A stretch of 64,000 nucleotides of DNA from Kwoniella bestiolae CBS 10118 (lineage: Eukaryota; Basidiomycota; Tremellomycetes; Tremellales; Cryptococcaceae). This document shows positions 50,990 through 63,414 of the stretch, piece by piece. The translations under genes were made by a program, and so were the position numbers. The notes beneath the pieces are model-generated. The model did no database searches. It was not told the origin of the DNA and saw only the letters and a program-made list of their open reading frames with translations. The DNA lies in the NCBI RefSeq assembly GCF_000512585.2, contig NC_089242.1, positions 1,798,001-1,862,000 on the forward strand, read 5' to 3'. The first letter of the stretch is position 1. The number at the start of each line of letters is the position of its first letter.

Positions 50990-52401
50990 CTACTTCTCAG
51001 CAGCTTTCGCCTTCGCCTTCGCCTTGGCTTTGGCCTTGGCTTTGGCAGCTTCCTCGGCGGCTTTCAGCTCGTTCTTATATTCCAATCGTTTCAAATCACC
51101 GAGGATGTACTATCGCGGTGGAGAGTCAGCTTAGCTAAATATCATATATTTGTGCGGCTGTGTAATATCAATGACTTACGAAAAGAGCTATTATGCTGTT
51201 CATTAAAAAATCAATACATCAGCTCGATGATTCACCTTTCATTCATGTCCGATAACGAACTCACGTGAAAGGTATTGAAATTGCTAAACATAGAGTAGCG
51301 TACAGGCAGAACAGGGGCGTATCAATCTTTGGATCGGGCTGATTGGGCTTTATCCCCGTGAATGTTTGAGCGCCTGTCGCGGCTACTATGAACAGTTTGA
51401 GGAAGGCATTGGCGGTGAGGACTGTGCCGGGCGCGGGGTTCCAGGTTAATGTAAATGGAAATGGATTAGTAGCTTCCTACAGTATACTGTAGGTATGGAA
51501 GATTGATTGGATTGGTATAGTGCACTGACAGTAGAATTCGATGTCCATGTATTTACGATCTTCGTACAGCCCATCTGCCCAGCATGATTCTGGATGTGTT
51601 TCGCCAGACGAGTCAGTGAAAGTACTTGACGGTGAGCAGTGTCGTATGACTTACCGAGGAATGCTCTGCATAGAGGGAATCTCCAACTACAGTAAAGTAT
51701 CACCGCCCGAGGTTAGAAAAATGGAAATTTCAGAAATCCGATCGAGATAAAAGTCAGGATCACGATGTGAGATATAGGACTTACAAGAGATCCGAACAGA
51801 GGGCTAGGAGGATGAATAACCACATGGCTACGTCGAATATCGCTGCGAAGCTATGAGAGTATTTTAGTCAGTTCCTGTCTAACAGATTACAGGACGATAT
51901 CGTTGTGATGACGAACGATGGTTCACTTACACTGGTCCACCTAGATGTTTTGGGATGTTCGTGTTGCCTATAGTGAATGTCCGACACGGGCATTACACTC
52001 AATATGATGGACATTGGAGTACGACCTTTCGAGTGGCGGACCACACTCACCGACATAGCCTGCATTGGGATCACCATCAAACCTATCGTACACCCTCTGG
52101 TCGTTTCCTAGGTAATGGTCTGCCATTTGATATGATTAGTCGAGATCAACTACAGTATTTCATTCGTGATCCATCTCACCCATGGTATTGGCAAAGGTTT
52201 GGGTATTCTGTATGAAGATCATCACCCAGACTGCTAATGGCTTTTTGGCGATCGAGCATAAGTTGAGCTGTGCTGTGCTGTGCCACATGGAGGGCCACTC
52301 ACCATGATTAGACATCCTACGGAAACGATGTATACCCATAGTCTACAGCCGATGAGTAACAGCCTGGGCCACATGGGCCGCCCGACGAATGAAACTGCCA
52401 T
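50990..52401 (-). CDS. Multi-pass membrane protein with Ala-Lys repeat tail, function unknown
   Basis: Ten exons fit a 259-residue frame with matching phases. Hydrophobic segments: RLLLIGCRLWVYIVSVGCLIM, KPLAVWVMIFIQ, IFDVAMWLFILLALC, ANAFLKLFIVAATGA, and LFCLYATLCLAISIPFTIIALF. After the last span comes YILGDLKRLEYKNELKAAEEA and a run of Lys-Ala dipeptides ending AAEK, so the basic C-terminus is likely cytosolic. The first intron as modelled is only 35 nt (52302-52268) and is the least certain joint. I do not recognise the family; ER or Golgi is a guess from the basic tail. Divergent from the eIF4B-like gene. Confidence 0.65.
51004..51055. repeat. GCCTTC/GCCTTG trinucleotide-pair repeat coding for Lys-Ala
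   Basis: A run of 6-bp units (GCCTTC, GCCTTG, GCTTTG) inside the C-terminus of the membrane protein, read on the minus strand as AAG GCG AAG GCG-type codons. Confidence 0.8.
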
Positions 52402-53610
52402 GATGAGGGGTTTGTGTTGTGTCGAGGGGAGATGAGGAGATGAAAGGTGGTGAGTGTGAGTAAACTACTTGGAATATCAGTGTGAGTGGGATGAGAGGTA
52501 AGTTGTGGTTGTGGTGAAGTGGCGAATGAGAAAGTCGTGTGATGATGGGATGGGTAAGATTGGGAGATGGTCTTTGGTTAGTTTTACTGTTGATGACCCA
52601 TCTTATATAGCTTACGCCAGGGAGGTGGTTTGGTAAGATACGTCACTTGAAACGAAGCTCCTTTCTCAAGGTTGACCCGGTGACATGAGTGTATCGAAAA
52701 TTATGTCAAAGGATAGTCAGTACGATACCTGAGCAAGCGGGTTTCACGTTCCCAAAATGGTTTGACCGTTCATCTTGCGAACGGCAGGATAAGTTTCATC
52801 GATAGCTCTGACAAATCCACACTGATATCTCGCTGACAATTGGAAACGACATCGTTCATACTGAGCAGTGGGCTCGTTGATCGAGATTGATTCGTCTTTC
52901 GGTCTTTTCCCTTCTTCCCATCCATGTCGCATATTGACTCGGGTCCATCTCAACCAAGCACAACATTCCTTCTATCACCTCAGAATCATCTTCTGCGACA
53001 CATGACAAAAGGGATATATTGATAGCTATATCGCCAATTTCTCATCTACGGCCATAGAACCTCGAAAATGCCGCATCCCGTCCGCTCTGCGAAGCCATCC
53101 GGGGTATCGCTCGGTTAGTACCAAGGTGGGGGACCACTTGGGAATCCCGGGTGCTGTAGTTTTTTTTTGTTTTCGTTCGTGGTAGCCTTATCGTTCTCAG
53201 GATGGTAGATCAGAGAGGTATTCATGGATTTTACTCTATTCGTCCGTCTTGATGTTTTGATTGTGAAATGGCGGCGAACTACGATCAGATCGTCGTTGCA
53301 TGCACTGAACACACATACACCAAAAGGATATCTGTGCGTGTGTGCGCGCGCGTACTACCTAGTGGATAATATCACCGGTTGAACGGTAAAGCGTTTACCC
53401 ATATCTCCGATTGTGGCACTGAGTTTTTTTGAATTTCCGCTACACTCTCTTATGTTCACTTCACCGTGTTCATGCTCATGCTCATGCACCATTTCATCAT
53501 CATCATCAATCATTGAACATTAGACATTGATCATCGAGATCATTTAAACATAACATCACTTATAACCCATCTTACTATCTCAACAAACGAACAAGAAGAA
53601 TCAGGTCAAA
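52402..53610. promoter_or_regulatory. Long divergent promoter of the membrane protein and eIF4B-like genes
   Basis: 1.2 kb without a convincing gene. It has a T9 run (53159-53167), a GTGTGTGCGCGCGCG alternating purine-pyrimidine stretch (53336-53351) and a CATGCTCATGCTCATGC run (about 53471-53488). Confidence 0.5.
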
Positions 53611-55835
53611 ATGGGTTAGCACCTATCACACACTGCTCAGGAGTATGCGATGATTGCTAATTGAAACTTGTTTTAACACTCCTCCTTCCGACCTTTTGCC
53701 TCTCACGATTATCAACTATGACACTGTTCCGCAATGTATAGCTCCCAAGAAGAAGGCTCAAAAGATGGCTTTGTCCGATTTCTTCACCCAGGATAGTGAG
53801 TCGACCGGATACTTTATTGTTATTCATGTCAAACGGATCGGTCTTCACCCCGCATTGAACTGACTAATATGGTCTATCATAGGCGGTGCTGGTGGATCCT
53901 GGGCGGATGATATGGACTTCCCTTCTGCTCGTGAGTACTTGCCCTCATCAGGCTTACCAATTGGCCTCCAATTGACGATATCCTCCAGCTGCCGCTCGTG
54001 AGAACACCGGTCCCAAGAAGGGTGATCCCGGTTATCTCGATTCCATGCCTGACCGAGCTGCTCGATCATGTAAGTGTCTCACTTGGTCTGGCTCACTCAT
54101 GAACGTCCCCATGGTAACTCACTCTGACTTGCTGCCTTTGGATGTATAGCTTCCAACTTCCCTGGTGCACCTTCTCAAAGAGAAGAGCTTCCCCTCCCTA
54201 TCGAGCCTCCTTTCACCGCCTTCGTTGGAAACTTGTCGTATGAACCCGATCTCGACGAAGCTGTCCGAGACTTCTTCGCCGATCTTAGCCCATCAAGCGT
54301 AAGGTTAATGAAGGACAGAGACGGAAAGCCCAAGGGATACGGATATGTCGAGTTCCCAAGTCAAGATAGTTTGAAGGAGGCTTTGGGAAGAACAGGTGCT
54401 CAGTTGCAGGGAAGGTCTATAAGAGTTAGCGTAGCGGAAGCTGGTGAGTCCATTTACTCGTTTACAGCACTCAATCCACCCATGAAGTACTGATGGGTGC
54501 GTATAACACACAGCTACCAACCGAAGAGATGCTCCACCTCCCTCTGCCGCTGAAGAATCCAACCAATGGCGACGAGCTACCCCCTTACCCGCTCGAACCG
54601 ATGCTCCTACACCCGCTAGACGAACTTCCTCATTCTCTCCTGCCGAACCTGGACCTGAGCGAGATTGGTCAGCTGCCAGAGGGGCAAGATTCACGCCCGC
54701 TCCTCCTGCCCCATCTAATGAATTCAGAAGAGATAGCTCAGGTGCTGGAAGAGCTAGAGAACCCCCTGCTCCTACTGCTGCGGACGAGGTGAACCAATGG
54801 AGAAGCAACAAACCTTTAGTAGAACCCAAGGCCGGCTCAAGGGATTTACCTCCCCATCAACGTGGTGCTGAGGCCTCGGGTCAAAGTAGTCCTGGGTTGG
54901 CTGATACCGAGAACACAGTGAGTAGTTGGCTGATTCGTTATGTACCCGAGCGGGACAGCTGATATACGTTTTCAGTGGTCTCGAGGAACCAAATTGAGAA
55001 CTCCCGCTGCTGAAGTACCACCTGCTCGATCATCTACCCAATCACCCAACGAAGAGAAAGACTGGAGATCACCTAGACCAACTCCCGCTGCCAGTCAACC
55101 GGGAAGTAACGACGGCGAGAGTGAGTAAACTGAATTGCCATCGCACAATGGATATGATAGCTTATCTGGTCTATCATAGGCCCTAAACAACCACCCGCCC
55201 CTCTTGAAAGGAGACGACTCCAACTTGCTCCTCGATCCGTTCCCGCTACTCCCTCCACCGCATCCGTCGAATCAGATTCCCCCTCCGGTAAATCTTCGAT
55301 CTTCGGTTCTGCTAAACCTGTCGATTCCGCCGCCAGAGAAGCCATAGCAGATGCCAAGCTCGCTCAAAGAGAGGAAGAGAGGAAGAAGGCCAGAGAAGCG
55401 GAGATCGCTAAGAAGAGGGAGGAGGACGAGAAAGCTAAAGCGTTCGCTGAAGAGAGGTTGAATTCCATTAAAGCTGCTCAAGAGAAGGCTCAGGCTCAGG
55501 TATCGGGTGGTAAACCACAAAGCCAACAAGGTCAACAGAGATATCCACCTAGAGAAAGAGAGACTTCTGGTGCCGGTGGGAATAGGAAACCTCATCCTCA
55601 TCGAAAGGGATCGACTGAACCTAAGAAGGATAATGAGGGTTTCGAGGCTGTCACCAGTAAGAAAGGGAGCAACCCTTCTCCAGCTGCTTCTGGTGCTCAG
55701 GCACCCAAGAGAGATGCTACCACGAGGCCGGCATTCTCTTTTGCCGCTGCTGCTAGAGCTGAGGGAAGTTTCGTAGAAGGTTCGGAAGATGTCGTTGAGG
55801 AAGCTGCGAAAGGTGTTGAGGAGGTTAAGATTTAA
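53611..55835 (+). CDS. TIF3: eIF4B-like translation initiation factor with one RRM
   Basis: Eight exons give 561 residues. The first coding exon is only 4 nt (ATGG, 53611-53614), joined to CT CCC to read MAPKKKAQKMALSDFF, the usual start of fungal eIF4B proteins. SWADDMDFPSAP follows. One RRM spans about residues 83-160: TAFVGNLSYEPD (RNP2) and KGYGYVEF (RNP1). Then come repeats of (S/E)xxNxWR and RDxS type, Pro-Ala-rich linkers, a Glu/Arg/Lys helix (REAIADAKLAQREEERKKAREAEI) and a C-terminal FEAVTSKK/PAFSFAAAARAEGSF segment. eIF4B stimulates eIF4A helicase at mRNA 5' ends. Expressed from a divergent promoter. Confidence 0.88.
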
Positions 55836-56023
55836 GGGAGGTGAGGGTCATGTAACTTGTTATATTGTGTTTACGAGGGGGATGCACCATAATATATGAT
55901 TCACTGGGTCGTACTGGACTTCTCACGCTGTGCATATCTTCACTACATGTTGTACATATCCATTTGACATCGACCTATTTGGCAGGCATCCTGAAAATAG
56001 AAATCTGCTTCGTTTGATTCGAA

Positions 56024-57427
56024 TTAGTTGAAGTATTTGGAGATGAAGTCGGTGGTATCTTTGGTGCTGCAAACGGTAAGATACGATTTATGAGTCGTAA
56101 ATCCCACCCAACCGGTTTCATCCATACATCCAAAGTCACACTCACACTTCCTCCTTTTGACCCTTCTCTTTCCCATTCTCCATATCTCCTCTTACCGAGA
56201 AACCATGGACGGCGTCAGGGTATTCTGTACGATGAGAGACGGATGAGCACGAGTACGTTTCCACGGTTGATATTTCAGTTACTAATCGGGGTCTCTCTTA
56301 TTTGACGATGATGATGATGGACTCACTCTTAACAACCAACTTATCACCCAAATTCCCTTTCAAGATCCCCTCGACCTCATCCAGGGCATCATCAGTCATC
56401 ATAGCGTCTGCGGTCCCCTTGAATATGGCCACAGGGACTTTGGTGATTGGCTTGACATCGTCATTGACGAGGAAGGAAGGGTGGGTAGCTACTGCTACGT
56501 CTACTCTGGCGGGCGAGTCGTCCTGGGCGAGAACGAGGGCTACAAAGTGATATAGGTGAGTCTAGTCATGACGATACGAGGTTCAGTATAAAGGGAACCC
56601 ACCGTATCGACCACCCCAGCAGTATCCGATGGTAGCGATCTTACCTCTGGACACGCAGTACAATCAGCATCTGTATCTACGCTGAGGTAGTCTGTAGCAT
56701 GCTACTCCGGAGTAGGTCACTCACGTCGAAGGGTCAGCTCTAAGAGCTTTGAAAAAGTTCTCGATAATAGGTTTGGAGACTGAGCAGCGTGAGAAGAGAG
56801 TTCAGTATATTACCGTTTGACTATAGTCGGTTAATTGACCGGATGACTGACCTGCCTCTCTGTGCTTGGTGATCCAAGGGCCCATAGCAGCGGCCATCTT
56901 AGCTGAATCGACAGCTTTGGAAGCTACCGTAGCTTCAGCTTGTACTCTGAGGTTGGGTACGATAGCGTTAAGGAGGTTATGATCTATGGCGTCTCCCTCG
57001 AGGAAATCGGGGAGAAGGACTTTCCAGCCGTTACCGGCGTACTCGTCTGCTACCTATAGACATCAGAATTAGACTCGTTAGCTGTCCACCTGAACACAAA
57101 ACTCTACAATGGAGGTGTTTTGGGACAGGGCAAAACTTACCAACTTGGTATTGACGAGATCCACACCGAAGATATCTGAAATGAGCACCACGACATTTTG
57201 TTTTCCTTCAGCAGGGGGTTTGGGGTTGGATACATAGGTTCGTAGACCGTGGAGAACTTCGAATGAACCGAGGGGTTCACCTTGGTGAATGTCTAGATGG
57301 ATGCAGGGGGAATCAGCGGTCATACGAGATTGAAAGATTATAGGCAAAGTGGTGCTCCCGAGTCGCGGACTAGTTCATACGCACGGCCGGTGATACAGCA
57401 GGGAGAAACGGTAGTTTGTTCGGACAT
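56024..57427 (-). CDS. Dienelactone hydrolase family protein
   Basis: Eight exons give 276 residues, the usual size. Start MSEQTTVSPCCITGH and HQGEPLGSFEVLHGLRTYVS are typical of fungal cytosolic members. The nucleophile motif is IGYCWGGRY (Cys in place of Ser). A later Asp (KGTADAMM) and His (DAVHGFSVR) complete the Cys-Asp-His triad. Enzymes of the family hydrolyse lactone or ester bonds of ring-cleavage or sugar-acid products. A last exon (56066-56024, ending DTTDFISKYFN) is reached by a GTGAGT donor. Its position next to GH88 suggests a role in the same breakdown route, but housekeeping copies also exist. Confidence 0.88.
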
Positions 57428-57774
57428 CGTGCTTTCCTTTCTTTAGCTAGTCTTGTAGATATGCTTGTGAGATTCGGTAAGATGTTTGATGAGACAGAAT
57501 GGACAAGAGGATGAAGGTGGAATAGGATGCATATCAAAGGTCAATTTCAGATTGATTTTACGAGTATTGAATGGGTGAATGGGTTACTATCCGCTGGGTC
57601 ACTTTCAATCGCCGATTGACGTCATACAGTGTAATCCTCATCTTTTCGGTGCTAGAGACGATTCAAACGAAAAAACGAACTAGTACCGTATGTATATGTG
57701 AACACATGCATATGCATATACATCATTATAGCTACAAATCCCGTAATCGATTCCAACAAACCCATGCACACCTC
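57428..57774. other. Intergenic: DLH promoter and GH88 3' end
   Basis: 347 bases between two leftward genes. A CATATGCATATACAT stretch near 57708-57722; no gene. Confidence 0.5.
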
Positions 57775-59623
57775 TTACTTCCCTTGCTGGATCTTGAGAA
57801 GTTCGTTGGAAAATTCAACAAGGTAGTAATCGGCGTCTGTTTTGGGCGAGCGCGTCAGCATTAGCGATATCCCCGAGCTTTTGTGCGGAGGAACACACTC
57901 ACAGACTAGACCGTGGTCCATGATTTTTCGCTTTGAAATTGGATTACCAACAATAGTGGAGTGCTGTGAGGATAAGTTTGCATCAACACAGATTTCCCCA
58001 CTCATAACATACTGTGAACTCACCTGAAGTAGAGTTTCCCATCCATCTTTTCCAAAGTCCACTTCCCCGTTCTCTTTCAATGTAGCAGTGGGAGTCAAAC
58101 ACTCTCTGATTGTATCTTGGACAAGTTTCACAGCTCGGTTGAGATATCCTTCTGCAGCGGTCTTATCTGTAGGGAGAAGCAATTTGTATAACCAGAGCAT
58201 ACCCACCGCTGTGATCACACCGGCAGATGCGTCGTATGGACATGGTTTGGGAGCTTTGAAGTCCCTAAAGTCAAAAAATCGTCAGAGGTCAGCTTCCACG
58301 TAAAATCTGGTTTTGAATGAAGTGGGCAGAGAGGACGTACCACTCAGGAACACCTGAGGGACCAAGAAGGGATATGAAGACGTCGGTGAGTTTCCGAGCG
58401 GTATCAATGAAATCTTGTCGACCTGTTCTCAATGCTACCAAAGATCTCACAGATCATCAGCTCGCTTCTTGGTGGACTCCGACAAAGCAATACGAGACCG
58501 TACCCACCGCATTGGCCATACCCGTAGATAGCCCACGCCTGACCCCTAGACCAGACACTTTCATTCGCATAACCCTGTGCTGTCCGCAATTCAATTGGTA
58601 ATCCAGTGTTTTGGTCGAAATTCGCTACGTGATAGGTAGTATAGTCTTTTCGGACATGTGAAATCAGGGATTTTTCAGCTTGATGGGTCGCTACCTTTGC
58701 GTATCGTTCGTCTCCGGTCAACTTGGTGGCTTCATACAGTAAATCTAGGTTCATCTGTCCATCATATCGTCAGAACCTCTTCGCCCGATAGACAAGGAGA
58801 TGCAAGGACTTACCATGTTATCTATAATGACTAGGTAGTGCTGATCCTTCTTCTCTTCCGTATAATTATGACCATCCTCTACGAAGGTCATGGAATCCCA
58901 ACTCCTTATACATCCAGCCTACAATCAACCGCACATCAGTCTTTGTACCCTTGTTGGAGCTGGGGTGACTCACAGAGGGATTATACCTATCTACCAGACT
59001 TTCCGCAGCATCTATCAAAACCTTCTTCGCTTCCTCGTCGCCCGTCATTGCGTAATCCCTACACATCACTGATTAGCGACTAATTCCCTCCGTCGTATCA
59101 TCACTCACTTCCCATATGAAAGCTGGAACCTAAACCCCTGATCGTGGTTCGGACTAGGTCTAGCCTGATACTTGAAGTCCGCTTGCCATCTTCTCGCTAA
59201 TTTGATCAAATCCTCCTTGGAATAATGAGGGTCGATTGACGATGGGTCTAGTTCGGCTCGTTCGGCGAGTAACCATAATGTACCAGGGAAGAAACCTTGC
59301 GTCCATGCTTTGGCATCTACAATGTTATCTTAGTCAGTCAACCTGCCCCCTTGTAATGCAATGGTGAAGTCCACTCTGACCTACTCTGAGAACAGTGATA
59401 GCTGTTTGGTCCGCCTGGTACTGTGTATTCTGGCGTCCGACTTGGTGGTGGGCCCTAGATCATACGTCTCGGCGTCAGATAAGTCTTTCGCACAGAGTAA
59501 GACACCTGCTGGACTCACGTTAGGATCCGTATCGTATTTCTTCGCTACTCCCACTACTTTCACTGACAGCGCAGGGTCGTATAGCTCTTTGACGGGTGTG
59601 ATGAGGTTGATATTCTGGGACAT
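57775..59623 (-). CDS. GH88 unsaturated glucuronyl/galacturonyl hydrolase
   Basis: Ten exons give 418 residues. GH88 enzymes are alpha6/alpha6 barrels that hydrate and cleave the unsaturated uronic acid left by polysaccharide lyases. Seen: AWTQGFFPGTLWLLAERA, SPNHDQGFRFQLSYGKDYAMTGD, RYNPSAGCIRSWDS, IIDNMMNLDLLYEATK (first catalytic Asp region), NQNTG-like DQNTGLPIE, SVWSRGQAWAIYGYGQ, and DASAGVITAVGMLWL (second Asp region). It ends in GLVYADYYLVEFSNELLK. No signal peptide, so cytosolic cleavage of imported disaccharides is likely. The ATG at 59623 begins MSQNINL. The gene is divergent from an MFS transporter, a pairing that suggests import and cleavage of the same sugar acid. Confidence 0.92.
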
Positions 59624-60501
59624 ACTGACACGATGCAATTTCTTTTGATGGATTGACGATACCATTTGTTCCTATAACAAATGTCTGATTGAGATGAACG
59701 GCTAAGAATTGTCGTCTTTCTCGTCATCCACCATGAGATTATAGAGGTCACCTAGCCCAGCGGTCCGTATCGGACATAAGCGAAAACGGGGCCGGTGGAC
59801 CGAACATTGTTGTTGTCGTCGTCATCAGTCGCAGCCAGCAGTCAGTCAGATAGAAAGGAGTAATGCAAATATCGTAGCGAAGAGAGACGGCCCGGCAAAG
59901 AAGATCATCTGACACTCAAATCGAGCTAAAACAGGTCGTACACACAACATATGTCCTGTCTTTCCGAGATTTCACCGAGGCCCCATGGTCCCACATGGGG
60001 TTTATCCAGAGAATCTTGCGTCATTCTGATTTCTCTTGATGCTTGGCACTAGAACATTTTCTTTCGTCCTTCAGACATTCCTCAGCGTTGATAGCTCGGT
60101 GAGATCACGTACCGACCCAATTGGCGCTAAAATAGACTGGAAAGAGACTTTGAAATCGCTGTGACTTTACTTGAGGGCACGGCTGCGCGGGTAGATGCTC
60201 GGAGCTCGGTGATACAGGTGCGATAGCGCTGAGAAAACATTGCAATCCTCGTCATATGTTGTTATTCTTCCCATCTGATGCTGTTGGATTCATTGGGACA
60301 CAGATCGATTGAGCGATCATTTGTTGTGATGCATCCGCCTTGTCGGCCCGGCTTTAGTCAGTCGTGCGTACCATATCATGATCGATGATCTTGGATAACC
60401 AAACAAGAAGTTGTTCCTTTCCCCCTCTCAAATCCATCCATTCACCCTTGAGTCATCACTGTACATGGGCTTATAGACCGAAAGTCAATTGCACCGAGAC
60501 G
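59624..60501. promoter_or_regulatory. Divergent promoter of GH88 and MFS transporter genes
   Basis: 878 bases shared by two divergent catabolic-type genes. It contains two CGG dyads near the GH88 side (59763-59775 and 59793-59802). No coding sequence supported. Confidence 0.6.
59763..59802. promoter_or_regulatory. Two CGG-type dyads, possible Zn2Cys6 regulator sites
   Basis: GTCCG-TAT-CGGAC (59763-59775) is a perfect 5-bp inverted repeat with a 3-base spacer. CGG-TGGA-CCG (59793-59802) is a second dyad with a 4-base spacer, 18 bases on. Fungal Zn2Cys6 factors bind paired CGG triplets. The function here is inference. Confidence 0.35.
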
Positions 60502-62979
60502 ATGTCAAAGAAAGACGATATCACCACTCAACACTTCGAGAATGCTCGAGATGCATATCCAGACGACGATGTTCTCAAGACCGACAGGGACCGTCATGAA
60601 GTTGCGGACGATGAGGCTAGAAACTATGTTAATCCGGATCTGGTGATCTCCGATGATGAGAGCAAGAGGATGAGACGAAAAATCCACAGAAGGTATGTCA
60701 CTGCGCTTTGAACAAATATAGACGACGAGCCTCAAGTATGGAGGTATGCTGATTTTCACATCACTGCAGGGTCCTGCCGTTGATGTGTTTAGCTTATATT
60801 ACTCAAGCGATGGACAAGGTAAGCACATGGCACACAGATATGCAGGTTCTGTTGCTGACTCTGGACATTTCAAAGGGTACCCTCGGACCGGCTTCGTGAG
60901 TCTGTACTACAGTCAAGATGCAGAATCATGAACAACGTGTACTGACCCTGTCATCTCGCTTGTTATAGTATCATGGGCTGGTAAGTCTCTGCAAGTCGGT
61001 TCGCATCCGCCGTAGGAATCTAATCACCTCAAGTTTTATAGGATTGACGATGTAGGGGCGAAGAACAACGACTACGCCCTGACCAGTACATTGCTATGGT
61101 GCGGCATCATCGTCGGTGAACCTATCGTAAGTCGAATCTGCCCCATGACTTCACACCTTCTTGACCAGTGAACATGGGCTGATATGAGACTATATACTAG
61201 GCAAACCAACTCGTCCGAAGGTTCCCGCTCGGTAAACTCCTCGGATCAGCCATGATAGTCTGGTCAGGTCTTCTCATGGGCTTGACCTTCTCCCTAGCTA
61301 TTCCCCCCGTATTTGCTATTCGATTCTTGTTAGGTTTCTTCGAAAGTCTTTTCGGTCCCGTACTGCTCTCTAGTAAGTACACACAGGCCCAAAAGACGTA
61401 TCGGAGAAACAGACTGATCGGGTGGTCACTCTCATTACAGTCACGGTACAATGGTATCTGAAGGACGAACAACCTTTCGTCAGCTCTATCTGTAAGTCGT
61501 CTAGTTCTGTTATCGCTCGGATTTGCATATTCACATACCCTTCGTCGCTATGTAGGGCAGAGTATGTTAGGCAGTAGTCAGGCTATAATGAGTTTGTTTG
61601 GCGTAAGTACAGGTCTTGAACGGCTCCTTCAACCAATTAGTGGCTGAACCATCTTTCAGTACGCCTTCTACCATCTTCAAAACAAGAAGGGGGGTTTGCA
61701 CGGCTGGCAATGGATGACAATGACTGTATCGCTCTTCTCATTCTGTTCGGCGCGTAAGTCCTTCTTGAGATGGAAGCAGGGCAGTTTAATATCCTTTCCT
61801 TTCAGTGGTAACATTCCGATTCCTCCCCGACAGCCCTGCCAGGGCTAGGTGGCTGTCCGAAGAGGAGAAGACCCGGTTTATCGAAAGGGTACGATCGAAT
61901 AATCAAGGTATCAAACACAAGGTGTTCAAGAAGACTCAGATCTGGGAAGCGGTGTCTGACCCTTATACATACCTGTTGTTCCTGTTGGCTTTCTTCAATA
62001 CCTTGGTGGTCGGGGGTATCAACACCTTCAACGCCATTTTGATTAATCAGGCTTTCGGATTCAGCGTTTTGGATAGCCAGCTGCTGTCCATTCCGCTTGG
62101 GTTCATGGTCGTGATTACCTACATGTTAAATGCGTGAGCAACTCCTTTCAGATGGGAATGGAGACCCGAGATACGATACTGAACAACCTGAGCTTTGCAG
62201 ATATCTCGTCACCAAAACGAAACAGACTCTTTTGGTGATGATATGCACTGTCGTCCCCAATATCGTCGGAACGATCCTGTTAATTTGCATTGCCCCAGGA
62301 AGCGGCACAAGGGGAGTCCTGATCTTTGGGTTTTATTTGATGCAATTCTTCCAATCGGTATGTGGCAAAGTCAAAATCTTTCAAAGGAGGGGCAAACATA
62401 TTAATCTTTTTGTGCGGTTTTTCAGTGTAACCCTTCAATTTTCTTGATGTTGTCACGCAACTCTGCTGGACAGACTAAGAAGTCCTTCACCTACGCTACC
62501 ACGTACAGTGAGTTTACCTACCAACAATCGAGACGTCCCGACAGAAGCATTTTGCTAACCGAAAAATCTTCAGTTGCTTGGGCAGGTGGTACGTTCCCTT
62601 CTTTTCCCTTCGTTCCGGAATTTCTCTGATGATATATTTGACCAAAAGGTAATGCATGTGCAAGCCAATTGTTTCGCGAGTCTATTCCTCTCCAGCTTCC
62701 AACATGGATATCATAGCGTGAGGTCCACTTTCTGACACAGTTATTGGTATTGCAGAGGCCCGGTGGGCCAAAAGATACATACCCACATTGTATATCCACC
62801 TCGGATTGTACGGAGGCTTCATCATCACCTGTCTGGTCACTCGGATCCTCCTTGTCAGAAGAAACAAGAAGAAGATCGCGGCTCAAACGGGCGAAGATGG
62901 CACTGTCGTCAATGTCAATGCTAGGGCGTTTGAGGATCTCACTGATATCGAGAACCCAGATTTCAGATATTCCATTTAG
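60502..62979 (+). CDS. MFS transporter, anion:cation symporter (Dal5/Tna1-like)
   Basis: About fifteen exons give some 512 residues. The long acidic N-terminus ends in RMRRKIHRRVLPLMCLAYITQAMDK, the family entry to span 1. Later blocks: ANQLVRRFPLGKLLGS, IRFLLGFFESLFGPVLLS, FRFLPDSPARARWLSEEE (the loop after span 6) and QAFGFSVLDSQLLSIPLG. Such carriers import small organic acids or amides such as allantoate and nicotinate; several take sugar acids. Exons are tiny in places: 20 nt (60876-60895), 12 nt (60969-60980) and 15 nt (62574-62588). The last joint (62680-62774) needs a weak GTCTAT donor; reading on gives a stop after LPTWIS. Divergent from GH88. Confidence 0.85.
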
Positions 62980-63414
62980 ATCGAACAGATCGTGCGGTGG
63001 AGTCAAAGAAGGGCCTGGGGCTGAATGTGCATCAGGACGCTGCTTGCGACAGGTGTTAGATCAGGAAGAGAGAAACGAATAACGAGTTGCCGTGTTTTGG
63101 AGAGGGGGTCATTGAGTAACATGGTGTTAGATTGTCTTCGAACTCTTATGCTCGAGTCCATTAATACTTTTAACGTGTTCGTATATGTACCGTATGTTTC
63201 TCTTGAGCATGTATGGACAGTGCTTGCTGGATGCTGAATCGAGTTAGACCTGAGACATGATGCATACTGACATCTTCATGCTCGTCTCCCTCCCCAGCAG
63301 AATACGATTAAACTGGGTTAGCGCTTCTTTCTCGTTTAAGCCAGCATCACGAACCTTCATCAGAACATGACGTCGCTTCGTACAAATACATGAGTAAAAA
63401 TCTTTCGGAGCGGC
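62980..63414. other. Convergent intergenic region
   Basis: 435 bases between converging genes. No gene seen. Confidence 0.5.

Noticed and set aside
51004..51055. Short repeats that could suggest a CRISPR-like array
   Set aside because: They are continuous 6-bp coding repeats without spacers, in a fungal gene.
50990..52401. Assignment to Svp26/TEX261 or cornichon families
   Set aside because: Span spacing and conserved residues do not match what I know of those families.
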